A stretch of 64,000 nt of DNA, from NCBI GenBank assembly GCA_022828595.1, contig JAKGHH010000008.1, positions 7,615,728 to 7,679,727 on the forward strand, read 5' to 3'. A program made the translations under genes and the position numbers. Positions 1-12,200 of the stretch are shown piece after piece. The DNA comes from Nelumbo lutea (taxonomy: Eukaryota; Streptophyta; Magnoliopsida; Proteales; Nelumbonaceae). Under the pieces are notes generated by a model that was given only the letters and a program-made list of their open reading frames with translations, had not been told where the DNA came from and did not search any database. Position 1 is the first letter of the stretch, and every line of letters starts with the position of its first letter.

Positions 1-135
1 CGAGGGAATGGTTTGACGAGGATGAAGATTGGTTTTATTAAAAATTAGAATGAATAATCAAGAAGATGTGGTAAGTTGGACAATCAAGATCCCAAAATCA
101 ACATGCAAATTCCTTCAAACTACATTCTCAATATC

Positions 136-136
<1 letters not shown>

Positions 137-165
<29 letters not shown>
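137..165. repeat. (AAT)n microsatellite
   Basis: About nine to ten uninterrupted AAT/ATA units, read directly. Confidence 0.9.
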
Positions 166-168
<3 letters not shown>

Positions 169-285
169 CTCAGATGTGATTATTTGATAAGCTTTCGCCA
201 TCAAACAAGCAATTACTTGTTCATCCTAAACAAAGGACCAAAGTCTTAGTATTGCACACAAACATTTATATATAATAATCAATCG

Positions 286-480
286 TAGGGATGACAATTT
301 CTACCCTACTTGGTGGATAGTTGCCCCTACCCGTTTTGAGATTTTACAACTCATATTAGTATAGTTATGTTGTAGTATTAGGCTAAACCTGATCCTCCTA
401 ACCTGTATTTTGAGTTTACTAAAATAACTCTCGTGTTTATAATTAATTTTGTTGTTGTAAGGTATACAATTTTATGTATT
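286..480. repeat. MITE-like fragment, TAGGGATGACAATTTCTA terminus
   Basis: The stretch opens with TAGGGATGACAATTTCTACC. The same terminus appears inverted at 21735-21757 (reverse complement TAGGGATGGCAATTTCTATC), and both copies share downstream text about a CCCTACCCG motif and 'gattttacaac'. This suggests remnants of one dispersed repeat family. The other end of this copy was not found. Confidence 0.35.
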
Positions 481-2654
481 ATGTGTTAAATTTAATAATA
501 TTTTAAAATTTATGTAAAGGACGATTGATGGTTTATGTCTCCTCTGTATGTTTCAATCAAATAATTGGGAATTTGATGTCTATTTATCTTATTTTATTTA
601 TTTATTGTTAATATATAACAGAAAAATTAGATGTGTGTTATTCAACCAATGCAAGTTTTGGGAAGGTATAGGTGTGGGAGGTTTGGGGAGCCAAAGTGGG
701 TCTTGAACAGTGGTGCAATCGAGTTGAGTCAAGCCAGACATCTCTGTCTTGGTTTGGTTTGACTGAAATACTATTAAGCTTGAGTTTGAGTTTGATTTCA
801 ACACTATTTTTTGATTCGAGTATGATTGGATTAAATATTTAATGAGCTTGAATTCAGCTCAAAAGCTTAACAAATGAATATATATTTATAATAGTTATAT
901 TCTTATATTATATATAGATATTTTCATCATATATATATATATATACATGGATATATTTGCAATCTTTCAAATCAAATTTTCTTTATTAGAGTTCAAGTTA
1001 TAATAACCAATTGAACTTATATAGAGATTTGAACTCGATTATAATCAAATTTAACTCTAGCCTAATCAAATTCGAATCCGAATTTCCGTAGTTCGAATCC
1101 GAACTACATGGAGAAGCACGTGTAGGTCCAAAAAATCGACGGTTCACTGTGCTTAACGCAGGTAATCACTGATGACTCAAAAGTCAACAGCCTGATTAAT
1201 TTGGTTTCACGGTTTTGGACGGAGACGCTTTGGAGTCCAATTAGTTTTGGTAATCTGATTGACTGATTCCGTTGATTTGACCTAGTCAAACGGAGTGTTC
1301 TAACACATCCATTTGTATATAAATATAATTAATATCTATTATGGCTAATAGACGGTCTTTTAGGTCTATAATAGAGATTCTCTAGTTTGTTTAACACAAC
1401 ACAAGCATATACCACATTCTTACGCTCGCTCACGAGGCTGTCAAGTTGAAAGAGAAGGGAGACCGACCAGGGTTTCTAGACGGTACTTGTACACATTCCG
1501 TCGCTAGACGGTCTCCTTGCTCTTTTGTCAGGTAGATGGATAAAATATCTTCCATCTCTTGTAGACGATATTCTGGATTTGCCATATCATCCAGTGTAGG
1601 AAACTCGGCGTGGACGGTGGACCCCTGCGTCATTTTATTTTATTTTTTTCTGGAATAAAAACGAGGTGGGACCCATATAGTGGTGGTCCAACGGTTCCAT
1701 GTGCACCACATGGGCCCTGCGACTGCGAGTGGGAGTGGTCAGGGAATTCTACACGTACAAAAGATCATTCATGATACCATACTCTATGTATATTGCATTC
1801 CATCCCCGCCACCTTCCACATACGCACATAAAACACAGAGAAAGAATGAAAAATATGATAAATCAGAAATTTTTGCTTTTGCTTTTCAATTTTTGTTGCC
1901 TTTTACTGTTTTTTTTTTTATGTATATATATATATTTTTTTCACGCATACGGTGCTTGTGGATGAAGTTTTGTAAGTATTTTTATATTTTTAATTTTAAT
2001 TAGAAGCAGTGGTGGGGTCCATCAAGTATACTGCTCATTTGCCTTGTATTTCAAGCAAACCTAGAATTTTCTCTCTCCCTCTCTCTCATCCCTTTCTCTC
2101 TCTGCAACTCTCATGGCAAAAGAATCATGATTTCAGCACTCCAGCCCGAACCCCATGTGAGTTCTTATGATATTTTTTTTCCTAATTTTTTTAAATATTT
2201 TTGAGAAAATTACACACACTCTCTCTTTCTCTCTCACTTACAGATAAATCTTCTTATTCTACAAATAACACGTTTTATTTTCATTATATATAGTATATAT
2301 TTCTTTTAAAAAAAAAGATGGCTAATTTTCTTGGCTTCCCCCAAGTATTAATTACAAAGATGGGCATTCTTCTAAATAATAAAAATTTCAACTTGATGAA
2401 CTCTGATTATCTCTGAACCCTTTTTTATTATATATTTATTAATAATTGTCTCTTATTTTTAATATTGAAGAAAATTTTAAATAATAATACAGATAGATAG
2501 GGTTGTTCTGCTTTTGAATGTGTGCCGGAGTAACAGCTGTGAAGGTTGTTTCTTGCTTTTGCTTTTGTAGTCAAGGCTACAAAACAAAGGGGTGTGTGTG
2601 TGGGTGGGGGGGCTATATCGCTTTACAAAACAGCTGAGTTTCACACACCCTTAA

Positions 2655-2681
2655 TCTCTCTCTCTCTCTCTCTCTCTCTCG
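2655..2681. repeat. (CT)n microsatellite in the NAC gene leader/promoter
   Basis: Uninterrupted CT run about 700 bp upstream of the NAC075 start codon, preceded by other pyrimidine-rich stretches (2070-2105). Such CT tracts are common in plant 5' leaders. Transcription of this segment is not shown by the sequence alone. Confidence 0.85.
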
Positions 2682-3204
2682 TTTACATGTTCTACTTAAA
2701 GATGGTATTGTCTCAGGGATCACCTTTTCCTTTTTCTCATTGGCTTCAGTTAAAGTAGGAGGAATTCTGGTGTTTTCAATGGTTAAAGCGGGTTTATATC
2801 TCAATCCATATTTACAGTTTCTTCTTTTCCTCCGCTCTCTTATTTCCTTCTTCCGCTCCCTTCTCTCTTTTTTTCCTTTTTTCTTCTATTCATTCCAGAA
2901 TACAGATAGACAGGGTTCATCTTCTTTATCGTGGGTTTTCTTAAATTTCCCGTTTTAGATAGAATCTGATCGAACAAGAATTGAAGCTCTCAATATATTT
3001 TGTTTATGTGCTCAGTGGACGTGTTTCAAAGTTTGTCAGCTTCTCACTTCCCACTTGATGTATCTCTGAATTTCAGAAAAGAAAGGATAGACTTTTGGTT
3101 TCTTGGAGTTGAACTTCTCTGATCTTCGAAACCGTTACGAAGTTTCTATCGACTCAAAAAGCATTTATTTTTTCTCTTCTTTGCACCATCAAATCTCAAT
3201 TCAG

Positions 3205-3270
3205 ATGATATTCATTTCTTGCTATTTGTGGCGAGTTCGAGCTATAGGGAGCTGGATCAGGAGAACTTGA
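3205..3270 (+). promoter_or_regulatory. upstream ORF (21 codons) in the NAC075 leader
   Basis: ATG at 3205 opens a 21-codon frame ending in TGA at 3268-3270, about 100 nt before the main start codon. A second minimal uORF (ATG GGA ATT TCA TAA, 3295-3309) follows. Both would be in the mature leader if transcription begins upstream and no intron removes them. Confidence 0.45.
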
Positions 3271-3361
3271 AGAAGAGCAGAGTCTTGCATAAGGATGGGA
3301 ATTTCATAACAACTTTTTATCTCAAGTTGAGTAGAAGAAGAAGCGAAAACGTCTGTAGTGC

Positions 3362-3382
3362 ATGTTAAAGAGCCATGAATAA
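3362..3382 (+). promoter_or_regulatory. short uORF overlapping the NAC075 start codon
   Basis: ATG at 3362 starts a six-codon frame that terminates with TAA at 3380-3382. It therefore overlaps the main ATG at 3375 in another frame. Ribosomes that initiate here would pass the main start and stop just after it, so this uORF could lower NAC075 translation or force leaky scanning. Confidence 0.5.
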
Positions 3383-3923
3383 GACTCACATAGGCTCTAT
3401 CAGCAGCTCTGATCTTATTGACGCGAAGCTCGAAGAGCATCAAATGTGTGGATCCAAGCAGTGTCCTGGGTGCGGACAAAAGCTCGAACGAAAACCGGTA
3501 CGGAAAATTCAATGATAATATTCTTGGCTTGAAGTGAAAGATTTCTCAAAAGGAATCGAACAAGGATTATGCTTGGTCTTGACTGTGATTATAATTTTGT
3601 CTTAAGTTCAGTCCTCTGAATATCAAGTTATCATCGAATCATGCTACAACTAAGATGCATAGAAGAATATAAAAGAATTCTAAATTATTATTTTTTTCCT
3701 TATTTCTGAATTTAATGGGTTTTGCAGGACTGGTTAGGTCTTCCGGCAGGAGTAAAATTTGATCCAACAGATCAAGAACTCATCGAACACCTTGAAGCAA
3801 AAGTTGCGGGGAAGGACTCTAAATCTCACCCTCTGATAGATGAGTTCATTCCTACGATTGAAGGTGAAGATGGAATTTGCTATACCCATCCGGAAAAACT
3901 ACCAGGTCAGAATTTTTACCACT

Positions 3924-3970
<47 letters not shown>

Positions 3971-4115
3971 GAGTTTTGCTAATGATACAATTTCTCATGG
4001 TAGATAGGAACTTTACCAGTTTTGTCAAAGTAGATAGAAAATCTCTCTTTGTCGTCTCTAAGTAGATGGGAACACTGCAAATTTTGTGAAAGTAGATAGG
4101 AAATTTCTTGCTCAT

Positions 4116-4177
<62 letters not shown>

Positions 4178-6650
4178 CTTAAAGTAATATTGAATTGCAG
4201 GTTTTCATCAAAACCAATGTCAGTATCCCTTTCCTCTTCTCTCCAACTCCACTGAACCTAAAACATAAAAGATGTTTGTTTTATTTCTCCATTATATTGT
4301 TACTTGTAAGTATACATTATTAGATTTAGTTTGTTATACCTAAGCTAACCTAATTTTGATTTTGGCGATCGATGCTTTCGTGCATCTTCCTTTCTTTCAG
4401 GAGTTACAAGAGATGGCTTGAGCCGGCATTTTTTCCACAGACCATCCAAGGCCTACACCACCGGAACAAGAAAGAGAAGGAAAATTCAAACTGAATGCGA
4501 TCTGCAAGGTGGTGACACTCGGTGGCATAAAACCGGCAAGACCAGACCTGTAATGGTGAATGGCAAGCAGAAAGGGTGCAAGAAAATTCTAGTACTCTAC
4601 ACCAACTTCGGCAAGCATCGGAAACCTGAAAAAACCAACTGGGTCATGCACCAATACCACTTGGGTCAGCATGAAGAAGAGAAAGAAGGCGAGCTCGTTG
4701 TGTCCAAGATATTCTATCAGACACAACCCAGACAATGTAATTGGTCAGATCGAAGTGCAACCACCGGAGAAGGGAGCAATGAGCCTCTCCGGAGAGACAG
4801 TGGTAGTGGGAGCTGTTCTTCCAGAGACGTCAGTGCTCAGAGAGATGAATTATCCGCTGCTGGGTCTGTAATTTCAGGCTACAGTGTCATGGATATTGAA
4901 CACATGAAATCTGATCATTTTAGCTTTGCCCCATTCAGGAAGAGCTTTGATGAGGTAAATCACGTTGTTTATCGATTCAACATGTTTTACCATCCTACAA
5001 TTTCTGTAGATCTTCTTCCTAGTTAAAAGAGAATATTAATCAGAGGAAAATGACAAAAGAAAAAAAAAATCATGAATATAAGGATATTAAGATGACTGTG
5101 CCTTTTGCGAATGAACACTAAGAACAATACAGAGATTTCAGATTGCTTTACTCGCAGCAATTCTTGAATATACACCATTCAACTCTATCGGACTTATTAT
5201 TATCGCATAAAACAAGTTAACTCTACATCAACTTAAAAGGCAAATCGCAAAAACATGGATTAAACTGAAAGAGATACCAAGGAAAGAAAGAGTAGAAGAT
5301 TGATAACAAGAATGGAAATTTGACTGGCTATCAACTATGTTGGTTTATTTGCTACAGGTAGGAATGATAGAAGCTTCAAAGGCAAGAGAAATCACAGCAG
5401 CCCGCACGTGCGAAGAGCATGAAGAACAAGATCACCAGAGACTACAGCATGACGTGACCCATGAACATCAACAACAACATCATCAGGTCACCATGGCAGC
5501 CTTCCATGTCAGCAGGCCTTCGCATCCTATCTCTACCATCATCTCTCCATCCCCCCTCCATCACACCTCCATTGTTCTTGATGAAGACCCCTACAATGTA
5601 TCAACAATAATCCTCCAAAATGAAAAATATCAGGTATTTAAGCAAAGACTAGCTTTTCTTTTCCAAGAATTTAACATTATAAAACTTTTGGCCAGATGAA
5701 CCGGGTCAACTAGGTTTCGTGGTACTCAATTGTGTTTAGGGCAGGCGAACGCGGTAATGAATCTTTTGGTTTTATTATTAGACAAGTTGCACAAAGTAAC
5801 TACCGGGTCTGATTGAATTTATCAGTGCTTTTTTCTTTTATTTCCTTCTTTTTTAATTGAATCAATTTAACAGCAGCACCAGCATCAACATCATAAACTT
5901 GGTGGAAGGGCTGCTTCTGGGTTGGAGGAGATGTTGATTGGTTGCACTTCAACAGACATCAAAGAAGTAAGTTTCAGCTCTGAGCTTCTCTTTCTTTATC
6001 ATGAGAGAGACAACGGAAGTCTTCCATTTTCGTATTTTAGTTCTGATAGGCATGCTTCCTAGTGTCAACCGAGATGGATAATATCAATAAACCAGTACTT
6101 TAGATTGGATAGAGGAGAAAAATAGAACGCTTTTCTTTGGAAAAAGAAATAAGAGAAGCATGTAAGAATAACAAAGAAAATGAAAAGATATAAACAGAAA
6201 ACTTGCAAACTTTTCTCTTTTTTCTTCGTTATGTGGGTTGCAGAGTGCATTATTCATTAACAAAAGTGCCAGGTTAAAAGGAAGGAAATGCCTGAATTTT
6301 CTTTAGATCGAGGAAAACATGAAAACAGGAAGGAACTGTTTATCCTATTGTTAGCTTCTTTTTTTCTAATATATAGATAAACAAATAAATACGAATTTCA
6401 ACCAAGAATGCAGAAGGCAAAACAGACACCCGTTAGTTTTGGAAGAAGATAAAAACTGATTCTTTATTTTTGTTTCGAACAACAAAAAAGTTAGGAGACA
6501 CTGTATCTTTTTCTTTTCCCCCCCTTGCAGGCTGTTCCTTTTTAGACTTCGCTACTAATCAAAACAGGAAAATAAGAGGTAGAGAAGCTTTTCTCAAGTT
6601 ATTTAGTAATTATAATTGACAATTAGGAAAAGAATAAAATGAAATAATGA

Positions 6651-6706
<56 letters not shown>

Positions 6707-6842
6707 TAAACCCTAACCGTACTCATCTCATTCTTCCAATACATTGTGGTTGCAGGAGTCATCCATCACAAGCCCACAAGAGGCAGAATGGTTAAAGTAC
6801 TCCTTCTGGCCAGACCCTGACAACCCGGATCATCATGGGTAA
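3375..6842 (+). CDS. NAC075: NAC domain transcription factor, NAC075-like
   Basis: Six coding exons can be joined in frame with GT-AG introns: 3375-3497, 3728-3905, 4401-4954, 5358-5633, 5874-5966 and 6756-6842, giving 436 residues. The N-terminus has a CX4CX2C motif (CGSKQCPGC). The NAC DNA-binding domain covers about residues 44-212 and contains [19 protein letters not shown], the basic GTRKRRK stretch and [10 protein letters not shown]. The C-terminus has a His/Gln-rich activation-type region (exon 4) and ends in a conserved EAEWLKYS...DHHG tail typical of NAC075. This subgroup (with NAC073/SND2) acts in the nucleus. Arabidopsis NAC075 is linked to vessel and secondary-wall regulation, flowering time and leaf senescence. 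The start is chosen because MNKT...[14 protein letters not shown] matches the family N-terminus. Exon 4 starting at 5358 is the least certain junction. No damage is seen. Confidence 0.93.
3927..4172. repeat. two long CT microsatellites and a tandem duplication in NAC075 intron 2
   Basis: CT runs at about 3928-3968 and 4117-4171 bracket two similar units of about 63 bp, each built around 'agtagatRggaa' and 'ttttgtSaaagtagatag' (units start near 4001 and 4063). All lie in the 495-bp intron between exons 2 and 3, ahead of the acceptor at 4400. Confidence 0.85.
6652..6703. repeat. (AT)n microsatellite in NAC075 intron 5
   Basis: About 25 uninterrupted AT units lie 50 bp upstream of the last coding exon (acceptor at 6755). 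The run could extrude a cruciform. Confidence 0.9.
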
Positions 6843-9040
6843 CAGCAAAAATAGAGGAAATAAAAAAAAAAAAATCCTGACAGACAACATGATGCTCGAC
6901 ATCATCACCGGTACTTAAAACCCTGCAGCTCTTTCGAAGAAGAAGAAGCAGCCAAGAACCCTTATGGGGTCTTGTTCATTTCCTTTCTTTTCTAGTGTTT
7001 CGGACAAAGGGCTCGTAACTGAGCCAAGCAAACTGTACAACAATCAATGTTACAAAAGGAAAAAGGAAATAAATAAAAGAACAAGAAAGCGGGAAAGAAA
7101 GAAAGGAAGGCTGCTCTAGCTGACAATAGAAGGAGAACCAAAGACCCAAAGCAATTAAATCATGCATGAAAATCATCATCATCATGATTACAGGATCGTC
7201 TTTATCACTATTCTTATTATTCTGTTTTTTGGGGGGGTTTAGTTACTCTCTCATTTCCATCTTGTTTTAATACGTAAAACGAAAGGATTTGTGTAAAAGA
7301 CACAGGCTATTTGCTGCGGTTGTCACTTGTCAATGCTTACCAGTAGAGTATAGAAGGTGAAGTTAGAAAGTTTTTTTTTTTTTTTTTTTTCTTGTTTACC
7401 TACCAAAACGGATGTGAATTGGGTCCACTAAAGTTTCCTCTTTTGGAAAAATGAGACCAGTTGCATAGTTTATTTCATTGCTGAGTCGCTTTCTCCTCAT
7501 CTTTTCACATTCATAGAGAAAATATGGCGCACTATTTGGTACTGATATGTATGATATAATTTTGAATGGATCTTTGCCTGGGAAGTGGTGCTAAACTACA
7601 AAATCTTAAACAACTTTGAGTTATAGATTAATTGTTGTGTACTTTTGAGAGAGAGAGAGAGAGAGAGAGCATTTTGGTAGAAAAAAATTAAGAGAATGAT
7701 CAAATAGCATGTATTGAAAGCACCAAATTAACACTTTTTCTTTATATTATTTTTTGTTGGGTAGGCACTTTTTCTTTTAATTTATTGGTTGGTAAGACAC
7801 CAAAATCTTCCACTTGGATGAATATACAGGTACGTAGTTGTGCTATTGAAATCTATACCGTAGCATTCTCAAGAGAGCTTCCTTTATAGGGCGTCTGAAG
7901 ACCACCTGAATGAAAATTTTTCTTTGTGTTATCCAATTACATTTGTGAGAAGGATTCTCATCTAAACTGGAACAATTTCCAGTTGTTCGTAAGAGATCGA
8001 CTATAAAATGCGAGTCATTTCCGGACTTTTTAAGAAATGAACTATAGCTTCTTATCTTTGGGGTGTTGAGGACGCAGATTTTTTTTTTTTTTTTTCTATT
8101 TTTTGGGTGTCTTGAAAATGGAATAGAAAGAAAGAAACCTTTGGAGACAAATTGGATTTCCATTTGGTTCGTGGGAATAATGGGTTTGAAGTTGACCCAT
8201 TCCGATTCCAATCATTTGGTTGGTGGGGTGGAATTAGAATCCCGTTCCCAATCCTGGTGGAATGGCATTAACTTTCCCATTTGAGGGAATGGCCATTCCC
8301 TCCCCCTCCCTTGGGAATGAATGAGAATAGGAATCCATTCCTGCTAATTCCAATTCCGATTCCGATTGCCAGACCTAAAAGTAGAGACCAGTTTTCTGAA
8401 ACCTGAATATAAATGTATGAGTGTTGATCAAGTGAGAACACTCTCATGTGATATACCATGTTATAATTTGTTATTCGTTGTCTCAAAAAAAAAAAAGGTT
8501 AATTTACAATTATTTATATGGTTTTTAAGTTATTGAGCTAATAAATGTAGGCAGGGGCTCATGAGGCACTCAATGAAAGCATTCCCATCAAATAACCAGC
8601 TAGATGATGTCAAATGAGAAAACTTTCATTTGATACCCCTACTACATATGTATAGTTCTCCGGAGCAGCTCTCAAACGGGAAGCATACCTATCAAATCAT
8701 CAATCTTAACGTGCATGTTAGTGCTATATGTCACAAATTTAATTTGTGGCTTTATTTCCTAGCCCCGAATTAATGCGAGCGATCTATTATTATTGTATAA
8801 TAGTTTTCTAATAGCACATACAGCCAACTACTATCATTAGGATCATGGAACAAAACAAGAGATAATAAGTTGGTGTAATCGATGTAGTATTATATTTTTC
8901 TCATGATAAGCAATTACATGTAAGCACTTGGTTTCACCTCTAGTGGAAGCTGATGAGCTTCTATATATGTATGCACATGATGAAATGATTCAAATAGTTA
9001 GTGGGCGAGCAATTGATGAAGGGAATGTCTCGACAGAGCG
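6843..9040. other. NAC075 3' region and intergenic sequence with repeats
   Basis: Contains the presumed 3' UTR, a poly-T run (7371-7391), a (GA)n run (7648-7669) and, at about 8100-8370, a stretch rich in GGAATGG/ATTCC words on both strands that resembles a MITE (see noticed items). No gene is recognised. Confidence 0.45.
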
Positions 9041-9043
9041 TTA

Positions 9044-9277
9044 ATGGGTGTCTCTGGTTTGATCAGACTGGAGGAAGTGCACCGAGATATGGTGGAGTAC
9101 CATAATTGGGCTCTCGATCGAGCTGTGAACCAGCTGAGACGAGACGTGGCACGAATGTGGCTGGAGCAGGGTCAGGCTTTGGATAGCTCCTTCAATTCAC
9201 AGATTAATTATCATAGATCGGCCATCTGTGAAGGAATTGGAGCTTTGATGATGGAGAAAAACTGCACTGCTAAGTGA
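9044..9277 (+). CDS. orphan ORF, 77 codons, function unknown
   Basis: An ATG-initiated frame of 77 residues ending in TGA. Composition is protein-like and mixed (LEEVHRDMVEYHNWAL, then an Arg/Leu-rich stretch, then YHRSAICEGIGALMMEK) and GC content is above its surroundings. I do not recognise the family. There is no obvious splice partner, and the reading frame is closed just upstream. It could be a small gene, an exon of a decayed gene, or chance. TATA-like text (TATATATG) occurs about 80 bp upstream. Confidence 0.3.
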   Translation: MGVSGLIRLEEVHRDMVEYHNWALDRAVNQLRRDVARMWLEQGQALDSSFNSQINYHRSAICEGIGALMMEKNCTAK

Positions 9278-9299
9278 GGGCGCTGGGTGTAATAATTAT

Positions 9300-12200
9300 T
9301 CAGAACAAACCCTCTAGAGCAAACGTTGCATTAGCGTAATTTGGGGTGGCTCTGGCTCTCATCTCTTCTGCTACGACAAGAGGAAACCCTGAAGCCTTAC
9401 CTCTCCTAATCTATCAAGAGAAAACCCCGAATCAAGGATTGGATGCCCCACTTGTGTATATTTTACCTTCGTTCTGGTCCATTTCCTTGCGTGCTTTTCC
9501 TCCGTCACTTAGTGAGTACTGTAGTTGTTTCTTTGTTGCTGTTCGAGATTGATGAAAGCCAGTCATGCATATTGCTCTAATGTTGACGAATGCTACGAGA
9601 ATTTTATCTTGCTGTGGTATTTGTATTTAATTTGTTGTTGATCGATGTTGGACATGGGGGATTGGGCATCTCCATTGTCGCTATATAGCTTCCGTAACAG
9701 AAATAACATTTTAAGCATTTTATATTGTTTTCTATTACGTACAGAGAAGCTCTTTGATGCTTTATTCCATTCCATATGCTAGCTTTTTGCTTTTTTTTTT
9801 TTTCTTTCCCTCGTTTTAGTTGTAGTAGTAGTAGTAGAGATTGGAGAATCGAAAAGAGGTTAACCTAGCTAAACGACACAGGAATCTTCCACGTGGTGGC
9901 TGCTCAGAGGGGTGTAATTAATGCTGTCCAATGCGCCTTTTATTCATAAACAAAACAATCTTTAGTTTTTAGGTCATTCTTGAATTTAAAATTTAAAACT
10001 TCAAATACTATAATCCCTTGGAAAGATGTCTAGTCTAGTACATTGTGATTCTATTCTCTCAATATGACCAATCACAGGTCGAGAGAGAGAGAGAGAACGT
10101 GCATGACAACTTTTCTTTTTTAAGGGACGTGGATGAAAGAAAGGTAAATCAACATGGGAGAGGCATCTTCACAGTAGTTTCCAGAGCCAAAGGGAATAAA
10201 GAGTACACACACGGAAAGAGAGGACAACCCCATCCTTTTTATCCCAAGGATATAATTCGAAATGACTAATAACATCTTCAGCGTCGCTGATACTGAGAGC
10301 GCTGACTTGTTTAGGCAACTCATCAAATATCGATCATCGATCACTTATAAATTATATAGCTCAACGTCACATTAATCCACAGGATTAATGTAACTTGTAA
10401 GCTCTAGAGAAAAGGATTAATCAGTCGATGACGCTACCACAGAGATTTGAGCAGGTGATCAGTCTTTTTTTTCAGCTACTTCGATCTATCGGCTTTAATT
10501 TAGATCATCAACTCTGCATACCCATCTTTGACCTGAATTAATTACTATGACAGAGAGGAGAGTTGAGTCTTTTTACATTGTCTAGGGGAATCCTAATGCA
10601 GATATGTTTGATGCTTTGGACTAGGTATTAGCTCAAATAAGTATAAACAAATCAAAAAGAGGAAAGAAAGAAAATCTTAATTACATGGGAATGTGGGGAG
10701 GGAATAGAACGTTAGAACGTTAGAGAGAGAGAGAGAGAGAAATGTCTCTTTCCAATTTCCAACTTCCAAATATACATGTAATAGGAAAAAGAGTGACATG
10801 TCTTGTTCAACCTAAAAAGTTGATATTCATTTCTTTCTGCTTTTATGGAAGATTTCGAATGCTTTTGAAGTGGGATTGTTAGCAGAGTTAGAGTTTCCTC
10901 ATGGACAGATTTGGTCCCACAAAGAAGTTGCAGGACGATATTGTGTAGTGGGAGGGGGAATATCACAACATGGCCACCTTTTCTTGGATTCTATAACAAA
11001 GTGCTGCTTTTCAGATTGCATCAAACCTCCCATCGTCTTTCTCTTCTTTTTCCCCAATCTATCTATCTTTGGGGTTTGGCCTATACGTTCGATACCAGTC
11101 GTCTGAGCTTAAATTCAAGATATTACGTTCTGGAAACTAATTTCAGCTATATATGTTTGCACATGCTTCAACTCTAGTCTTTCTGTATAGACAGACTATG
11201 GGTTACAACTTACAAGGAATTTATTTAATTATATGGTCCAGCTTTTGGGCACTGCAGTTGATTGTTTTGTTCGAACTGGTTAATTTAATTTGCAATTCCA
11301 CTTCCAGGTTTCAGTCAAGATTGCACTTTTTTATCGGCTACAACGAGCAATACTAACAATTCCATCTGAAATTTGGAAGCAACCCCAAGTTCCTAACCAT
11401 AAACCACACTACTATTTAATTTTCATGTGTACAGCTTGACCAAACCTGCTGCTATATTCTAGTATTGCTGTGATTCTCAATTCCTGAATAAGTCTTGACA
11501 ATTAATTATCACCTGGAAAAATAAGTAATATTGGTTTGTGAGATTAAAAATCCGAAGTATTTGACAAACGTGACCATTATATTTATTTAAAAAACTGAGT
11601 GGGGGTGGGGGGACTTGTGCCCAAATCACTGACCAGGGTTATCGAAAAGTCGTCCAGTTATTTGATGAGAAAGTGGAATGGTGGGTCCTGATGCTTCCAA
11701 TGTGGAACATATGGCGAGTTGTGGGGCCTCGATTGACACATGTTTAAGAGTCATCTGGTCACCAATGACTATCAGTTTAGGGTATTATTTATGGAATCAT
11801 GAAGCAGCACGCGGATAAACATTATCATTCGATATATATATATATATATATATATTATTTTTTAATAAAAAAAAAAACTATTGACATGGTTACTGGTTAG
11901 GTTTACTGGCTAAATCGTTTGGTTGGACAAGAGATCTAAAGGGTCTTGGATCCTCTCACGTGGCAACATAGTTGTTGCCAATAAAAGGGTCCCACTTGTT
12001 CATCTCTCTCTCATCTCTACCCTCTTGTCGTTCACTGGGCCCCAAAAAGCTTCATGGCTTGTCCAAAGTGACTCCAAAAAGTCTAACCTATTACCTTTAT
12101 TCCCAGCAATTGTTGAATTGATGCATAACTGAAGTTGTAAATTTTAATGGCTTCTTCCCCGTGGAGAAGCTCAAACATTGCATAAAGCATGTGTAGTGCG

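Larger units (their letters stand above)
1..2540. other. intergenic region without recognisable genes
   Basis: AT-rich sequence with short unsupported ORFs, an AAT microsatellite, a MITE-like fragment near 286 and pyrimidine-rich tracts toward the NAC gene leader. A minus-strand 67-codon ORF at 1430-1633 reads plausibly as protein, but I do not recognise it and found no supporting context. No RNA gene was seen. Confidence 0.5.

Noticed and set aside
8100..8370. GGAATGG/ATTCC-rich stretch that looks like a Harbinger-type MITE
   Set aside because: I could not fix terminal inverted repeats or a target duplication, so it is not listed as an element.
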